DNA of 64,000 nt from Microbacterium timonense (GTDB taxonomy: Bacteria; Actinomycetota; Actinomycetes; Actinomycetales; Microbacteriaceae): assembly GCF_900292075.1 (NCBI RefSeq), contig NZ_OLMV01000003.1, forward strand, positions 310,001 through 374,000, in the 5' to 3' direction. Within the stretch, counting starts at the first letter, position 1, and each line of letters starts with the position of its first letter. The notes below the pieces were generated by a model. That model did no database searches. It was given only the letters and a program-made list of their open reading frames with translations, and was not told the origin of the DNA. Of this stretch, positions 18,872-27,373 are shown one piece after another. Position numbers and translations under genes: made by a program.

Positions 18872-19249
18872 TCAGGCCTTCGCAGCCTTCGCCGGGGCGG
18901 CGGCCTTGCGAGCGGCACGCTCGTCGGCGCGCTGCTTCTCCGATGCGATCATCGCGATGGCCTCTTCGGCACGCAGCACCTTGGTGCGCATGACCTGCTC
19001 GCTGAGGTTCAGCTGGCGGTCGAGCTCCTGCGTGGTCGCGGCGGTCGCGGTGAAGTTGACGACGGCGTAGATGCCCTCGTTCTTCTTCTGGATCTCGTAA
19101 GCAAGGCGGCGCTTGCCCCAGATGTCGATGTTCTCGATGGTTCCACCGTCGGTCGTGATGACCTTGAGGAACTTGTCGAGGTTGGCGCCGACCTGGCGCT
19201 CGTCGATCTCAGGGTTCAGGATGACCATGAGCTCGTACTGGTGCGTCAC
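18872..19249 (-). CDS. rpsF: 30S ribosomal protein S6
   Basis: A 125-residue bS6 ([16 protein letters not shown], then an Ala/Lys-rich tail). The start is GTG, with the strong ribosome site AAGGAGGTG upstream. First gene of the operon. S6 pairs with S18 in the 30S platform, and the S6:S18 pair commonly represses this operon through the mRNA leader. Confidence 0.97.
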   Translation of the reverse strand: MTHQYELMVILNPEIDERQVGANLDKFLKVITTDGGTIENIDIWGKRRLAYEIQKKNEGIYAVVNFTATAATTQELDRQLNLSEQVMRTKVLRAEEAIAMIASEKQRADERAARKAAAPAKAAKA

Positions 19250-19275
19250 TAACCCACCTCCTTCGGACTAGAACG

Positions 19276-19298
19276 GCTGCCGGGCATTTCCCGACAGC
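19276..19298 (-). promoter_or_regulatory. rpsF leader hairpin
   Basis: In the mRNA, GCTGTCGGG pairs with CCCGGCAGC across a 5-base loop (one G-U pair), about 27 bases upstream of the rpsF start. S6:S18-binding leaders of this operon in other bacteria are hairpins with a CCG element, so autoregulation is plausible, but the exact consensus was not verified. Confidence 0.4.
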
Positions 19299-19514
19299 AG
19301 GAGGGTGTGTTGCACGTCATCCGGCTGACCGCGCCGCGATCCCAACGGTGAGACCTCCGCGCGTGCGGACAACCCTCCTATGGTAGCGGATGCCTCGGTG
19401 CACGCCGAATCGCGAAGCGTTGCCGCCGATCTCGCCCGATCCCGGTGCGACACGGTAGGTTCACGGCAGGCCACGTGATCACTCGCCGGAGTGCGGGCCC
19501 ACGACCCGATCAAG

Positions 19515-19527
19515 CGATTATCGATTA
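19515..19527. promoter_or_regulatory. Sugar-locus operator, copy 1 (CGATTATCGATTA)
   Basis: A 13-bp AT-rich word, near-palindromic around ATCGAT, 36 bases upstream of the SGNH hydrolase. The same 13 bases occur inverted at 29720-29732 upstream of the sugar-binding protein gene. The GntR regulator encoded just downstream is the obvious candidate to bind both. Confidence 0.6.
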
Positions 19528-19563
19528 TGCTGACGGAACACGCTCCAACGATGGGACTCCCGG

Positions 19564-20199
19564 ATGCCTCGCACGAACATCCTCGTCTTCGCCGGTGATT
19601 CGATCACCGACTCCGGCCGCGATCGTACCGACCCCGCCTCGCTGGGGGACGGCTACGTCCGGCTCATCGCGGAGGCCGTCGCGGGGGACGACGCGATCGT
19701 GGTCAACCACGGCATCGCCGGCGACCGCGCGGTGGATCTCAGCGCGCGCTGGGACGACGTGCTGGCATCCGATCCCGACCTGCTCACCGTCTACATCGGT
19801 GTCAACGACATGTGGCGGCGCTTCGACAGCGACGATCCCACATCGGCCGACGAATTCGAGTCGACTGTCGCCCAGCTGCTCACCGCGGCCCGCGATGCCG
19901 GGCTGCAGCGGCTGATGCTCGTCGAGCCGTTCTTCGTGCCCGTGCGCGAGGACCAGGCGGGCTGGCTCGAGGACCTCGACCCCAAGCGGGCGGCCGTCCG
20001 GCGCCTGGCGGAGCGTTTCGAGGCGACGTTGGTGCCGCTGCACGAGCGCGTGTCGGCGGCCGTGGCCGAGCACGGTGCCGCGGCGATCGCGCCCGACGGG
20101 GTGCACCCGACCGCACAGGGCGCGGCGATCATCGCCGACGCGTGGCTCGCGGCGTACGCGACGGCCGACGCCGCGGCGGCGGTGAGGGCGGCATCATGA
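19564..20199 (+). CDS. SGNH/GDSL-family hydrolase
   Basis: A 211-residue cytoplasmic esterase (no signal peptide). Catalytic blocks are visible: FAGDSITDSG with Ser13, Gly50 region, IGVND with Asn81, and APDGVHP with Asp178 and His181. Relatives are sugar O-acetyl esterases (rhamnogalacturonan or xylan acetylesterase-like) or lysophospholipases. It is translationally coupled to the GntR gene (4-base overlap) and shares an operator with the sugar importer, which favours deacetylation of an imported sugar. Confidence 0.87.
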   Translation: MPRTNILVFAGDSITDSGRDRTDPASLGDGYVRLIAEAVAGDDAIVVNHGIAGDRAVDLSARWDDVLASDPDLLTVYIGVNDMWRRFDSDDPTSADEFESTVAQLLTAARDAGLQRLMLVEPFFVPVREDQAGWLEDLDPKRAAVRRLAERFEATLVPLHERVSAAVAEHGAAAIAPDGVHPTAQGAAIIADAWLAAYATADAAAAVRAAS

Positions 20200-20858
20200 G
20201 CGACGCGCTCAGCTCGGTCACCGAGCTCAAGCGGGGCCTGCTGTCGGACCAGATCTACGAGCTGGTCAAGACGATGATCAAGGACGGGTCGCTGGCGCCG
20301 GGTGAGCAGCTGGTGGAGTCCCAGCTCGCGCGCCGCCTGCAGGTCAGCCAGGCGCCCGTCCGCGACGCGTTGAAGCAGCTCGCCCACGAGGGTCTCGTGA
20401 CGCACGTGCGGCACCAGGGCAACTTCGTCACGAGCTACACCGACGAGGAGGTCGCGCAGGCCAAGGTCGCGCGCGCGGAACTGGAGTCCATCGCGGGGCG
20501 TCTGGCCTGCGGTGCGTTGGACGCCGGTGCCCACCGCCACCTCGAAGAGCTGATCGCCCAGATGCACGCGGCGGCCGAGGCGAAGGATCTCGGGTCGTTC
20601 CGCGAGCTCGACTTCGCGTTCCACCGCTCGGTCATCGAGGCGAGCGGGAACGTCTACCTGCCGCGCATGTGGGACATCATCGAACCGAGCCTGCGCTCGC
20701 TCCACGTGCTGGGCGACCCGGCGTTCGCAGGCGACTGGCACGTCGTCGCCGAATGGCACCGCAGCCTCCTCGAGGCGCTGGACGCCGGCGATCCCGACGG
20801 GGCCGCGCAGCTGTTCCACGCGCACGCCGCCGGCACGCTGCTTCCCGACGACGAGTAG
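20196..20858 (+). CDS. GntR-family regulator, FCD subfamily, probable repressor of the sugar locus
   Basis: A 220-residue regulator. The winged helix (LAPGEQLVESQLARRLQVSQ, then PVRDALKQLAHEGLV) spans about 10-75. The FCD ligand domain keeps its His ligands (DFAFHR, EWHRSLLEAL and FHAHA). It is coupled to the SGNH hydrolase gene. A matching 13-bp word upstream of this operon and of the sugar ABC operon suggests it controls both. FCD members usually sense sugar acids. Confidence 0.9.
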   Translation: MSDALSSVTELKRGLLSDQIYELVKTMIKDGSLAPGEQLVESQLARRLQVSQAPVRDALKQLAHEGLVTHVRHQGNFVTSYTDEEVAQAKVARAELESIAGRLACGALDAGAHRHLEELIAQMHAAAEAKDLGSFRELDFAFHRSVIEASGNVYLPRMWDIIEPSLRSLHVLGDPAFAGDWHVVAEWHRSLLEALDAGDPDGAAQLFHAHAAGTLLPDDE

Positions 20859-21059
20859 CCTGCCGCGCGGCCCTGTCAGGACCGCGTCGACGCGGTCAAG
20901 GCAGCCATCATCGGGCAGAATCGCACTACTCTGCTCGAGCGATTCATCGATCCGTCCGAGATCGCCAGCCTCGTGACCTATCTCGCCAGTCCGCTGGCGT
21001 CAGCGACGAACGGGTCAGCCGTCCGCGCCGACGGCGGAGTACTCACTGCCCTGCTCTGA
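20859..21059 (+). pseudogene. C-terminal remnant of a short-chain dehydrogenase (SDR)
   Basis: After the GntR TAG the same frame stays open to a TGA at 21057-21059. It encodes the last ~60 residues of an SDR: LLERFIDPSEIASLVTYLAS and ATNGSAVRADGGV are the helix and terminal strand of that family. The Rossmann glycine motif and the YxxxK catalytic site are missing, and there is no ribosome site, so it is a deletion remnant. It hints that the SGNH-GntR operon once ended in a sugar dehydrogenase. Confidence 0.75.
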
Positions 21060-21072
21060 CCGGTGGGACGGG

Positions 21073-21783
21073 TCAGTCGCGGGAGGTCGCGTTCACGCTG
21101 CCGGAGCGTTCCTGGCCGCTGAGGCGGGCGATGGCAGCCATCATGCGCTCGGTGATCTCACGACGAGCCTTGCCGTCGGGCACGCCCTCGAGGTCCGCGA
21201 GGTCGAGCGGCTCGCCGAAATGCACCTCGACGCGCGGGCGGCCGGGCAGCAGATGGCTGAAGGGCTTGACGGTGCGGGTGCCGATCAGACCGACGGGAAC
21301 GACCGCGGCGCCGGTCTCTCGGGCCATCCAGGCGGCGCCGCCGTGTCCTTCGTGAAGCTTTCCGTCGCGTGACCGGGTCCCCTCGGGGAACACTGCGAAC
21401 ACGCTGCCGGCCCGCAGGATGCTGCTGCCGGCGTCGAGGGCGGCCCGGGCATCCCGACCGGTCGCGCGGTACACCGGCACGCCGCCGATCGAGGTGAAGA
21501 ACCAGCGCTTGAAGCGGCCCAGGATGCCCGAGCCGGTGAAGTACGACGACTTGATGAGGAACTGCACCGGGCGCGCCGCGGAGGTCGGAATGATGACCGT
21601 GTCGAGCGACGCGAGATGGTTGCTCGCCAGCAGCACCGGGCCTCGGGCGGGGACGTTGCGGCGACCCGTGATGCGGGGGCGGTACATCAGCCAGAACAGC
21701 GGCCGCAGCACCACTCGCCCGACGAAGTAGACGGCGCCCGGGCGCGGGGCGGGAGCAGGTGTCGACGGGGCGGGCGCTGTCAC
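21073..21783 (-). CDS. 1-acyl-sn-glycerol-3-phosphate acyltransferase (PlsC-like)
   Basis: A 236-residue acyltransferase. Block I NHLASLD gives the HX4D catalytic pair (His56, Asp61). Block III is FPEGTRS, and block IV VVPVGLIG. A hydrophobic N-terminal segment anchors it to the membrane. It makes phosphatidic acid or acylates related lipids. It sits, oppositely oriented, between the GntR gene and the sugar operon and looks unrelated to them. Actinobacteria carry several paralogues, so I do not assign a symbol. Confidence 0.9.
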   Translation of the reverse strand: MTAPAPSTPAPAPRPGAVYFVGRVVLRPLFWLMYRPRITGRRNVPARGPVLLASNHLASLDTVIIPTSAARPVQFLIKSSYFTGSGILGRFKRWFFTSIGGVPVYRATGRDARAALDAGSSILRAGSVFAVFPEGTRSRDGKLHEGHGGAAWMARETGAAVVPVGLIGTRTVKPFSHLLPGRPRVEVHFGEPLDLADLEGVPDGKARREITERMMAAIARLSGQERSGSVNATSRD

Positions 21784-21895
21784 GACGCCACCCTACCCGT
21801 CACCGGCCGTCGATCTTCACGCGTCACCTCGCCCCGTCGAGGCCGCGGCTCGCACCTTGGCGATGGTGCCGCGAACGACGGCGTCACACCTCGGA

Positions 21896-22774
21896 TCAGA
21901 TCCCGTAGGTGTGCGCGGCCGTGGCCTGCCAGAAGGCGGACGACCGGGAGCCCCAGACCCGATCGACCCGAGCGATCAGACGCGTGTAGGGCACGGTGCG
22001 GGCCGACATCGGCCAGTCGCTGCCGAACATGAGCCGATCGGCTCCGAAGAAGGTGGATGCCGTCGCCGCGAGCGCGGTCAGACGTGCGTGGTCGTCGACC
22101 CCGGTGGCCAGGCCGGAGAACTTCGCCATGGTGTTGGGTTCGGCCGCCACCCGGCGCAGTGACTCCTCCCACTCCGGCGTCGGCTCGCCGGCGCCGAGGC
22201 CGAGGTGGCAGAGCACGAACGTCGTGCTCGGATGCCGCGCCGCGACGTGTGCGACGGCGCCGAGCTGTGCGGGCCGCACGAGCCACTCGATCACGCGGTC
22301 CGTCGACGCGGCGCCCTCGCAGAGTGCATCCAGAGCGGGGACGTCTGAGAGGTCGGCGGCACCGCCCGGAGTCGCGACGCGGATGCCGCGCACGCGGTCG
22401 TTCAGCACGATCGTGGCCAGGCCCGCCCAGCCGTCGGGACCCGGGACGTACTGCAGCACCGCCGAGCGCACCACGGGGTCCCGGTCAGCGACCTCGAGCA
22501 GCCAGCGCATCTCGGGCAGCGTGTCGCCGGCCTGGACGGCGAGGGCGGAAGTGACGGGGCCGGTAGCAAGGGCGGGTTGCGGCGTTTCATCTCGCTGCGC
22601 TCGCTCAACGAACGAGGAAGGGGTGAGTGCGGGTTGCGGCGTTTCGTCTCGCTGCGCTCGCTCAACGAACGAGGAAGGGGACGCCTCTCGTGGCAGGCCG
22701 AGGTCGTCGCGGAACCACGAGAGCGAAAAGCGCGAGAGGTCCCACAGATGGATGTGGGCGTCGACGATGGTCAC
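21896..22774 (-). CDS. Amidohydrolase-2 family protein, probable sugar lactonase, with repeat insertion
   Basis: A 292-residue TIM-barrel hydrolase. IVDAHIHLWD at the N-terminus, a middle HLGLG motif and GSDWP near the C-terminus are the amidohydrolase-2 (fuconolactonase/dicarboxylate lactonase) signatures. The GTG start overlaps the aldo/keto reductase stop by 4 bases. Residues about 32-70 are odd: SSFVERAQRDETPQPAL appears twice in a row, encoded by two copies of an extragenic DNA repeat. With the neighbouring reductase it suggests oxidation of an aldose to a lactone and hydrolysis, as in the L-fucose pathway. Confidence 0.82.
   Translation of the reverse strand: MTIVDAHIHLWDLSRFSLSWFRDDLGLPREASPSSFVERAQRDETPQPALTPSSFVERAQRDETPQPALATGPVTSALAVQAGDTLPEMRWLLEVADRDPVVRSAVLQYVPGPDGWAGLATIVLNDRVRGIRVATPGGAADLSDVPALDALCEGAASTDRVIEWLVRPAQLGAVAHVAARHPSTTFVLCHLGLGAGEPTPEWEESLRRVAAEPNTMAKFSGLATGVDDHARLTALAATASTFFGADRLMFGSDWPMSARTVPYTRLIARVDRVWGSRSSAFWQATAAHTYGI
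22572..22680. repeat. Two copies of an extragenic repeat inside the lactonase gene
   Basis: Two 52-bp copies (22572-22623 and 22629-22680), 57 bases apart and differing at one position (A or G at the cat/cgt site). The core GTCTCGCTGCGCTCGCTCAA is the same family as the intergenic repeats at 34005-34198 and 62665-62712. The 57-bp period equals 19 codons, which keeps the frame. Confidence 0.85.
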
Positions 22775-23712
22775 AGGCGCTCGATCTCGACCCACAGCTC
22801 TTCGGGGATCTCCGCCTGCTCGGCGCGAGCGAAGTCCTCCACCTCCGCGGGCGTCCGGGCCCCGACGACCACGGCATCGACCGCCGGCAGACGCAGCGGG
22901 TAACGCGCCGCCACGTGCCGCAGCTCCACCCCGAAGCGCTCGCACAGCGCCGACAGCTCCAGCGCTCGCGCCTGCATCTCGGACGGAGCCTCGCGGTAGT
23001 CGAAGTACGGAGTGCTCTCGGGGTCCGCGAGGATGCCCGAGTTGAACACCCCGGCGGCAACCACTCCCACACCCCGTGACGCCGCCGCCGGCAGGAGCGA
23101 CGACTCGCCCCGATGGTCCAGAAGGGTCGTGCGGCCCGCGATCATCACCACGTCCACATCGGCCTCCCGCACGAACCGCGTCAGCGGATCGGGCCACACC
23201 ATCCCCACGCCGATCGCCCGCACGACACCCTGCGACCGCAACGCGATCAGCTCAGGCATCGCCGACCGCAACGCCTCATCGACGTCCATCGGGTCGTGCA
23301 GGTACAGCAGGTCGATGCGATCCGTCCCGAGCCGCGCGAGGCTGCCCTCCAGGCTCCGCAGCACCCCGTCGCGCGACAGGTCCGCGACGGTGTCGGCGCC
23401 GACCTGACCCGACGGAACCGCCGCGCCACCGGCATCCACGATCGTCCGTCCCACCTTGGTCGCGATGGCCACGGAGTCCCGCGGGATCCCGGCCAGCGCC
23501 CGCCCCAGCCGCGCCTCGCTCGCCCCGGCACCGTAGTGCGGGGCGGTGTCGAAGAAGCGGATGCCGGCATCCAGCGCCGCCGCGACGGTCGCGTCCGCGT
23601 CCGCATCGGCGACGGCGGTGAAGAGGTTGCCGATCGGCGCACACCCCAACCCGAAGGTGTCGGATGCACAAGGGCTGGGCGTCAGCGGGCGAAGGCCTGC
23701 GCGGAACGCCAC
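22771..23712 (-). CDS. Aldo/keto reductase (D-threo-aldose 1-dehydrogenase-like)
   Basis: A 313-residue NAD(P)-dependent AKR. Catalytic residues are in FFDTAPHYGAG (Asp, Tyr) and ATKVGR (Lys). LLYLHDPM carries the conserved His. The sequence TFGLGCAPIGNLF and the overall pattern resemble the L-fucose/D-threo-aldose dehydrogenase branch. The GTG at 23712 has GAGGAG 8 bases upstream and lies 31 bases inside the preceding gene. Probable role: oxidation of an aldose to its lactone, feeding the adjacent lactonase. Confidence 0.85.
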   Translation of the reverse strand: MAFRAGLRPLTPSPCASDTFGLGCAPIGNLFTAVADADADATVAAALDAGIRFFDTAPHYGAGASEARLGRALAGIPRDSVAIATKVGRTIVDAGGAAVPSGQVGADTVADLSRDGVLRSLEGSLARLGTDRIDLLYLHDPMDVDEALRSAMPELIALRSQGVVRAIGVGMVWPDPLTRFVREADVDVVMIAGRTTLLDHRGESSLLPAAASRGVGVVAAGVFNSGILADPESTPYFDYREAPSEMQARALELSALCERFGVELRHVAARYPLRLPAVDAVVVGARTPAEVEDFARAEQAEIPEELWVEIERL

Positions 23713-24473
23713 AGCTCGTACTCCTCACGCGAGTCGGGCGTCAGGGGGTAGTAGTCGCTCAGACGCGCGCCCTCGTCGAGGCGGCGGCGGCTGAAGGCCT
23801 CCCAATCCTCGTGGTCGGCGGCTGACTCGAGCACCGCGCCGGCCATGGCCTGGGGCACGATGACGGGGCCGTCGCCGTCGGCGATCACGACGTCGCCGGG
23901 CATGCACAGCGCGCCGCCGACGGCGACCGGTACGTCGTACGCCCACGGGAACAGCTCGGTCTGCGACGCGTAGTGCGGCGTCGTGCCCGTCGACCACACG
24001 GGCAGGCCCAGCTCCTTGATGCGGTCGGAGTCGCGGATGCGCCCGTCGACCACGATGCCCACACCGCCCTTCTTGACGAAGTAGCGCGCCAGGATGTCGC
24101 CGATGCAGCCCGAGTACTTGCTGCCGAACGCCTGGATCACCAGCACGTCGCCAGGCTTCACCTCTTCGAGCACGTGCCACAGCGCGGTGTGCCGCTCGAC
24201 GTACTCCTGGCCGTGGCCGGACGCGAGGTCTTCGCGCTGCGGCATGAACTGCAGCGTGATGGCCGAGCCGACGATGCGCTGCCCTTCGGCCAGCGGCCGC
24301 GGACCCTCGACGAACGAGCGAGAGATGCCCATGCCGTGCAGCTTCGCGCACGCGGTGGCCGACGACACGCGCTCGAGGTCCTGCAGCGTCTGCGGGTCAG
24401 CACGGCGGTATGCACCGCCGCGTACCGGCAGCTCGAAGTCGGGGCGCGGGAACGCGGCAGCAGGATCAGACAT
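23682..24473 (-). CDS. RraA-like protein (HMG/CHA aldolase-type)
   Basis: A 263-residue RraA-family protein. The divalent-metal and substrate site is visible in VVDGRIRDSDRIKELG and GDVLVIQAFGSKYSGCIGD. Many relatives are class II pyruvate aldolases (4-hydroxy-4-methyl-2-oxoglutarate aldolase); others have no known activity. In this operon a 2-keto-3-deoxy acid aldolase role would complete an oxidative sugar pathway. AAGGAG precedes the ATG at 24473. Overlaps 8 bases with the gene before and 31 with the one after. It is longer than the usual ~160-aa RraA, with extra sequence at both ends. Confidence 0.8.
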   Translation of the reverse strand: MSDPAAAFPRPDFELPVRGGAYRRADPQTLQDLERVSSATACAKLHGMGISRSFVEGPRPLAEGQRIVGSAITLQFMPQREDLASGHGQEYVERHTALWHVLEEVKPGDVLVIQAFGSKYSGCIGDILARYFVKKGGVGIVVDGRIRDSDRIKELGLPVWSTGTTPHYASQTELFPWAYDVPVAVGGALCMPGDVVIADGDGPVIVPQAMAGAVLESAADHEDWEAFSRRRLDEGARLSDYYPLTPDSREEYELWRSAQAFAR

Positions 24474-26421
24474 GGGGCACTCCTTCGAGAGACAGGGGAA
24501 GCGTGGATGGCGCACCCCGGTGCCGCGGCGTGACACCGGAGCTCACCGTGTGCAGGGTCAGGTCGGCCCGGTGCGCGGGCGGCAGGCCGATGACGACGGC
24601 ATCCTGGTCGTCGGCGAGCTCGCGCGTCACCGAGACAGGGTGTCCGGGCGTCGAGGCGTACGCGGTGCTGGGCCCCGGATAGACGCCGTCCCTTTCGGCG
24701 TGCGCCGTGACCGATGCGATCCGCCGTTCACCGAAGCGCGATGCCCGCACGCGCACTCGGCGGGAGCGCGTCGTGGAGGTGTTGACCAGCGCCAGCTCGA
24801 TGCGGTCGCCCGCCAGGCGCGAGACCAGCGCCGCCACGTCCTGCGGCAGACCGGGGCGCCCGGCATCCGCGTCCTCGTATACCACCGCCGCGAACGGCAA
24901 CCCGCCGTTGTACAGGACCTGCGGGGTGCCCGACACCAGCTGGCTCAGCACCTCGGTGACGACGGGGTTGACGCGCTGCCAGAAGTGCAGGTGGGCGGCG
25001 TCCGGATCGCCGTCGGCTGCCGCCATGAGGGCGACGCGACGGGCAACCTGGCCGAGCGCCATTGACAGCGCCCGCTCCGGGTAGTCGGGGAGGTCGCCGT
25101 CGAGGTACGCGATCCACGGTGCCTCGTGCCCCGCCTCGGCCTTGTCGCGGAACGGCTTGACCGGGTCGTCCATGTGAGGAATGCCCGCGATGACGCGTCG
25201 TACCCGCGCCAGGTCGTCGTCGCGACGCGACCACCACCAGACCCACAGCGGCAGCTCGAGCGGCATCGGGCCGTAGTCGAACCAGCCGTGGCGTCCGTAC
25301 CGGTGCGGCACGAGAAGGGCCGGCTTCTCGGCATCCGCTCCCCAGCGGGCGAGCCACCCCCCGCGCAGACTGAACGGCGTCTGGGCGATAGGCGCGACGA
25401 TCGCGTTGTCGAGCACGGTGTCCAGGAGGAACCGGGCCGGGTCCAGTGCCCCGTCGTCTCCCGTCAGGAACGCTTGGTTGATACCCGCGATCACCGCCGC
25501 CATTCCCACGGAGGGCAGCCCGTGCGGCCACGTCCACCCGTAGTGTCCGCCGTACCATCGGCCGTCGTGGAGACCGCCCACGGTGCCATCGGGAGCGACG
25601 TTGTCGGGCAGCAGCCCGCCGTTGCGCGCGGCGCGTTCACGCCACCCGTCGACGTAGTCGCGGAGCCAGGCGGCGGACGGCTCGTCGCCGTCGTAGAGCC
25701 AGCGGTTCACGACGAGACTGGTCGCCGCGAGGTTGACGGCCACATCCCCGGCGGCCGCCCGATGCATGGCCTCACCCATGGCCGCGGCCAGGACGGGGTC
25801 GGCCAGATCGTCCCAGCGGTCGATGCCCGGCACGTACTCGAGCGGCAGTCCGTAGGGCCGCATCTCCGGGCGGTCGGAAGAGTAGGGCTCGGGCTCGTCA
25901 CTGAGACCCGGTCGCGGCCCCAGCGCACCGTTGTGCGGTGCGCGGATGATCCCGAGCCGCGGGTCGAAGTTGCCGTGCGCGGCATCCGTGTACAGCTCGG
26001 CGAAGCGTCGCGCACGCTCGGCGAAGCGGGTGTCGGCGGGGTCGGCCGCGCACAGGCCGTAGAAGAAGAGGAGCGACTCGCCCTGGTGGAACCAGTCGTA
26101 TCCGTTCTCGTACTCGCCGGTGAGCATGCCCGCCTCGCTGAGCTGCGCCGTCACCCCCTCCCAGTGGCGCTTCGCCGCCGCCAGGACCTCGTCGCTGCCG
26201 CCGAACAGGTAGAACGCCGGCCAGTTGAAGAACGGCTCGTACAGGTCGTCGACCCCATCACGGTCGACGAACGCCGCGGGCGGGCGCAGCCGGCCATCCG
26301 CCTCGGTGAACGTCGCCGAGAAGAGCCGCCAGGCGTCCTCGATCTCGTCGAACAGCCGGCGCTCGAGGACGGCCCAGGCGGGCAGCTCGGCCAGGGGGTA
26401 TCCGTGGATGGTGTCGGTCAT
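24466..26421 (-). CDS. Uncharacterised 651-residue Trp-rich protein of the sugar operon
   Basis: I do not recognise this family. No signal peptide, so probably cytoplasmic. The first ~450 residues are rich in aromatic residues, with helical repeats that would suit an (alpha/alpha)6 toroid as in many carbohydrate-active enzymes: YEPFFNWPAFYLFGG, YDWFHQGESLLFFYG, RWYGGHYGWTWPHG and WVWWWSRRDD. Acidic residues in EPFFNW, WFHQGE and DYG are candidate catalysts. The last ~150 residues look like a beta-sandwich. It lies between the importer permease (1-base gap) and the RraA-like gene (8-base overlap). A glycoside hydrolase or lyase role is inference. Confidence 0.7.
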   Translation of the reverse strand: MTDTIHGYPLAELPAWAVLERRLFDEIEDAWRLFSATFTEADGRLRPPAAFVDRDGVDDLYEPFFNWPAFYLFGGSDEVLAAAKRHWEGVTAQLSEAGMLTGEYENGYDWFHQGESLLFFYGLCAADPADTRFAERARRFAELYTDAAHGNFDPRLGIIRAPHNGALGPRPGLSDEPEPYSSDRPEMRPYGLPLEYVPGIDRWDDLADPVLAAAMGEAMHRAAAGDVAVNLAATSLVVNRWLYDGDEPSAAWLRDYVDGWRERAARNGGLLPDNVAPDGTVGGLHDGRWYGGHYGWTWPHGLPSVGMAAVIAGINQAFLTGDDGALDPARFLLDTVLDNAIVAPIAQTPFSLRGGWLARWGADAEKPALLVPHRYGRHGWFDYGPMPLELPLWVWWWSRRDDDLARVRRVIAGIPHMDDPVKPFRDKAEAGHEAPWIAYLDGDLPDYPERALSMALGQVARRVALMAAADGDPDAAHLHFWQRVNPVVTEVLSQLVSGTPQVLYNGGLPFAAVVYEDADAGRPGLPQDVAALVSRLAGDRIELALVNTSTTRSRRVRVRASRFGERRIASVTAHAERDGVYPGPSTAYASTPGHPVSVTRELADDQDAVVIGLPPAHRADLTLHTVSSGVTPRHRGAPSTLPLSLEGVPHV

Positions 26422-26422
26422 G

Positions 26423-27373
26423 TCAGCCCTTCGTCGCTCCGGCGACCAGGCCGCCGATGATGTGCCGCTGCATGATGATGAAGAAGATCACTGCCGGCGC
26501 GATCGCCAGCAGCAGCGTCGGGAACAGCACTGTGTAGTCCGTCGAGAACTCGCCGACCGCCGCGTAGACGCCCGTGGTGACCGTGTAGATGCCCGAGCCC
26601 GGGCCCAGGATGATCTGCGGGCTGACGAAGTCGTTCCACACGCCGATGGAGTTGAGCACGACGATCGTCGCGACGACCGGTCGCATGATCGGGAAGATGC
26701 ACGACCAGAAGGCGCGGATACGTCCGGCTCCGTCAAGTGCGGCGGCCTCGTCGATGTCGCGCGGGACGGTGCGCAGGTATGCGGCGAACAGGAAGATCGT
26801 CACCGGCAGGGTGGCCGCGGTCTCGAAGAGCAGGAAGCCGGGGATCGTGTTGATGAGCCCCAGCACCCGCAGCACGAAGACGACCGGGATGAGGGTCACC
26901 TGGCCGGGGATGAACAGGCCCGACACGAACACCAGGAGCAGCAGCAGGTGCCACTTCGAGCGCCCCCGGGCGATGACGTAGGCGACCGGAGCCGACAGCG
27001 CGATGCAGAAGACGTTGACCAGGACCACGAAGAGCAGCGTGATGCCGTACGCGCCGATCACATTGAACTTGGGGCTCGTGATCGCGTTCCAGAGGTACTC
27101 GAACGTGAACATGTCGGGCGAGATCGCGAGGGGATGCAGGATGATCTCGGCCTGCGGCTTGAACGCGCTGATCACGAGGATGTACAGCGGCACGAGCATC
27201 ACCAGGGCCAAGGCCCCCAGCAGGATCCACTTCACGACCACGGCGGCCAGGGCCGTGCCGCTGCCCGCCACGGCGCCCCGGCGGCTCCGACGGCGTCGGC
27301 GGGGCAGTCCTCCATCGTCGACGAGGAGCACCTCCGCGCCGATGTTCGGACTGGTCTGCGTCGAGAGCGTCAT
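26423..27373 (-). CDS. Carbohydrate ABC transporter permease (MalG type)
   Basis: A 316-residue inner-membrane permease with six helices after a basic N-terminal tail of about 40 residues. The EAA loop DIDEAAALDGAGRIRAFW binds the ATPase. It overlaps its partner permease by 4 bases. No ATPase is encoded here, as usual for actinobacterial sugar importers that share a common MsiK-type ATPase. Confidence 0.93.
   Translation of the reverse strand: MTLSTQTSPNIGAEVLLVDDGGLPRRRRRSRRGAVAGSGTALAAVVVKWILLGALALVMLVPLYILVISAFKPQAEIILHPLAISPDMFTFEYLWNAITSPKFNVIGAYGITLLFVVLVNVFCIALSAPVAYVIARGRSKWHLLLLLVFVSGLFIPGQVTLIPVVFVLRVLGLINTIPGFLLFETAATLPVTIFLFAAYLRTVPRDIDEAAALDGAGRIRAFWSCIFPIMRPVVATIVVLNSIGVWNDFVSPQIILGPGSGIYTVTTGVYAAVGEFSTDYTVLFPTLLLAIAPAVIFFIIMQRHIIGGLVAGATKG

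Larger units (their letters stand above)
19250..19563. other. Divergent region between rpsF and the SGNH hydrolase
   Basis: No gene seen in 314 bases. It contains the rpsF leader hairpin near one end and the sugar-locus operator (19515-19527) near the other; promoters for both directions must lie here. Confidence 0.7.
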
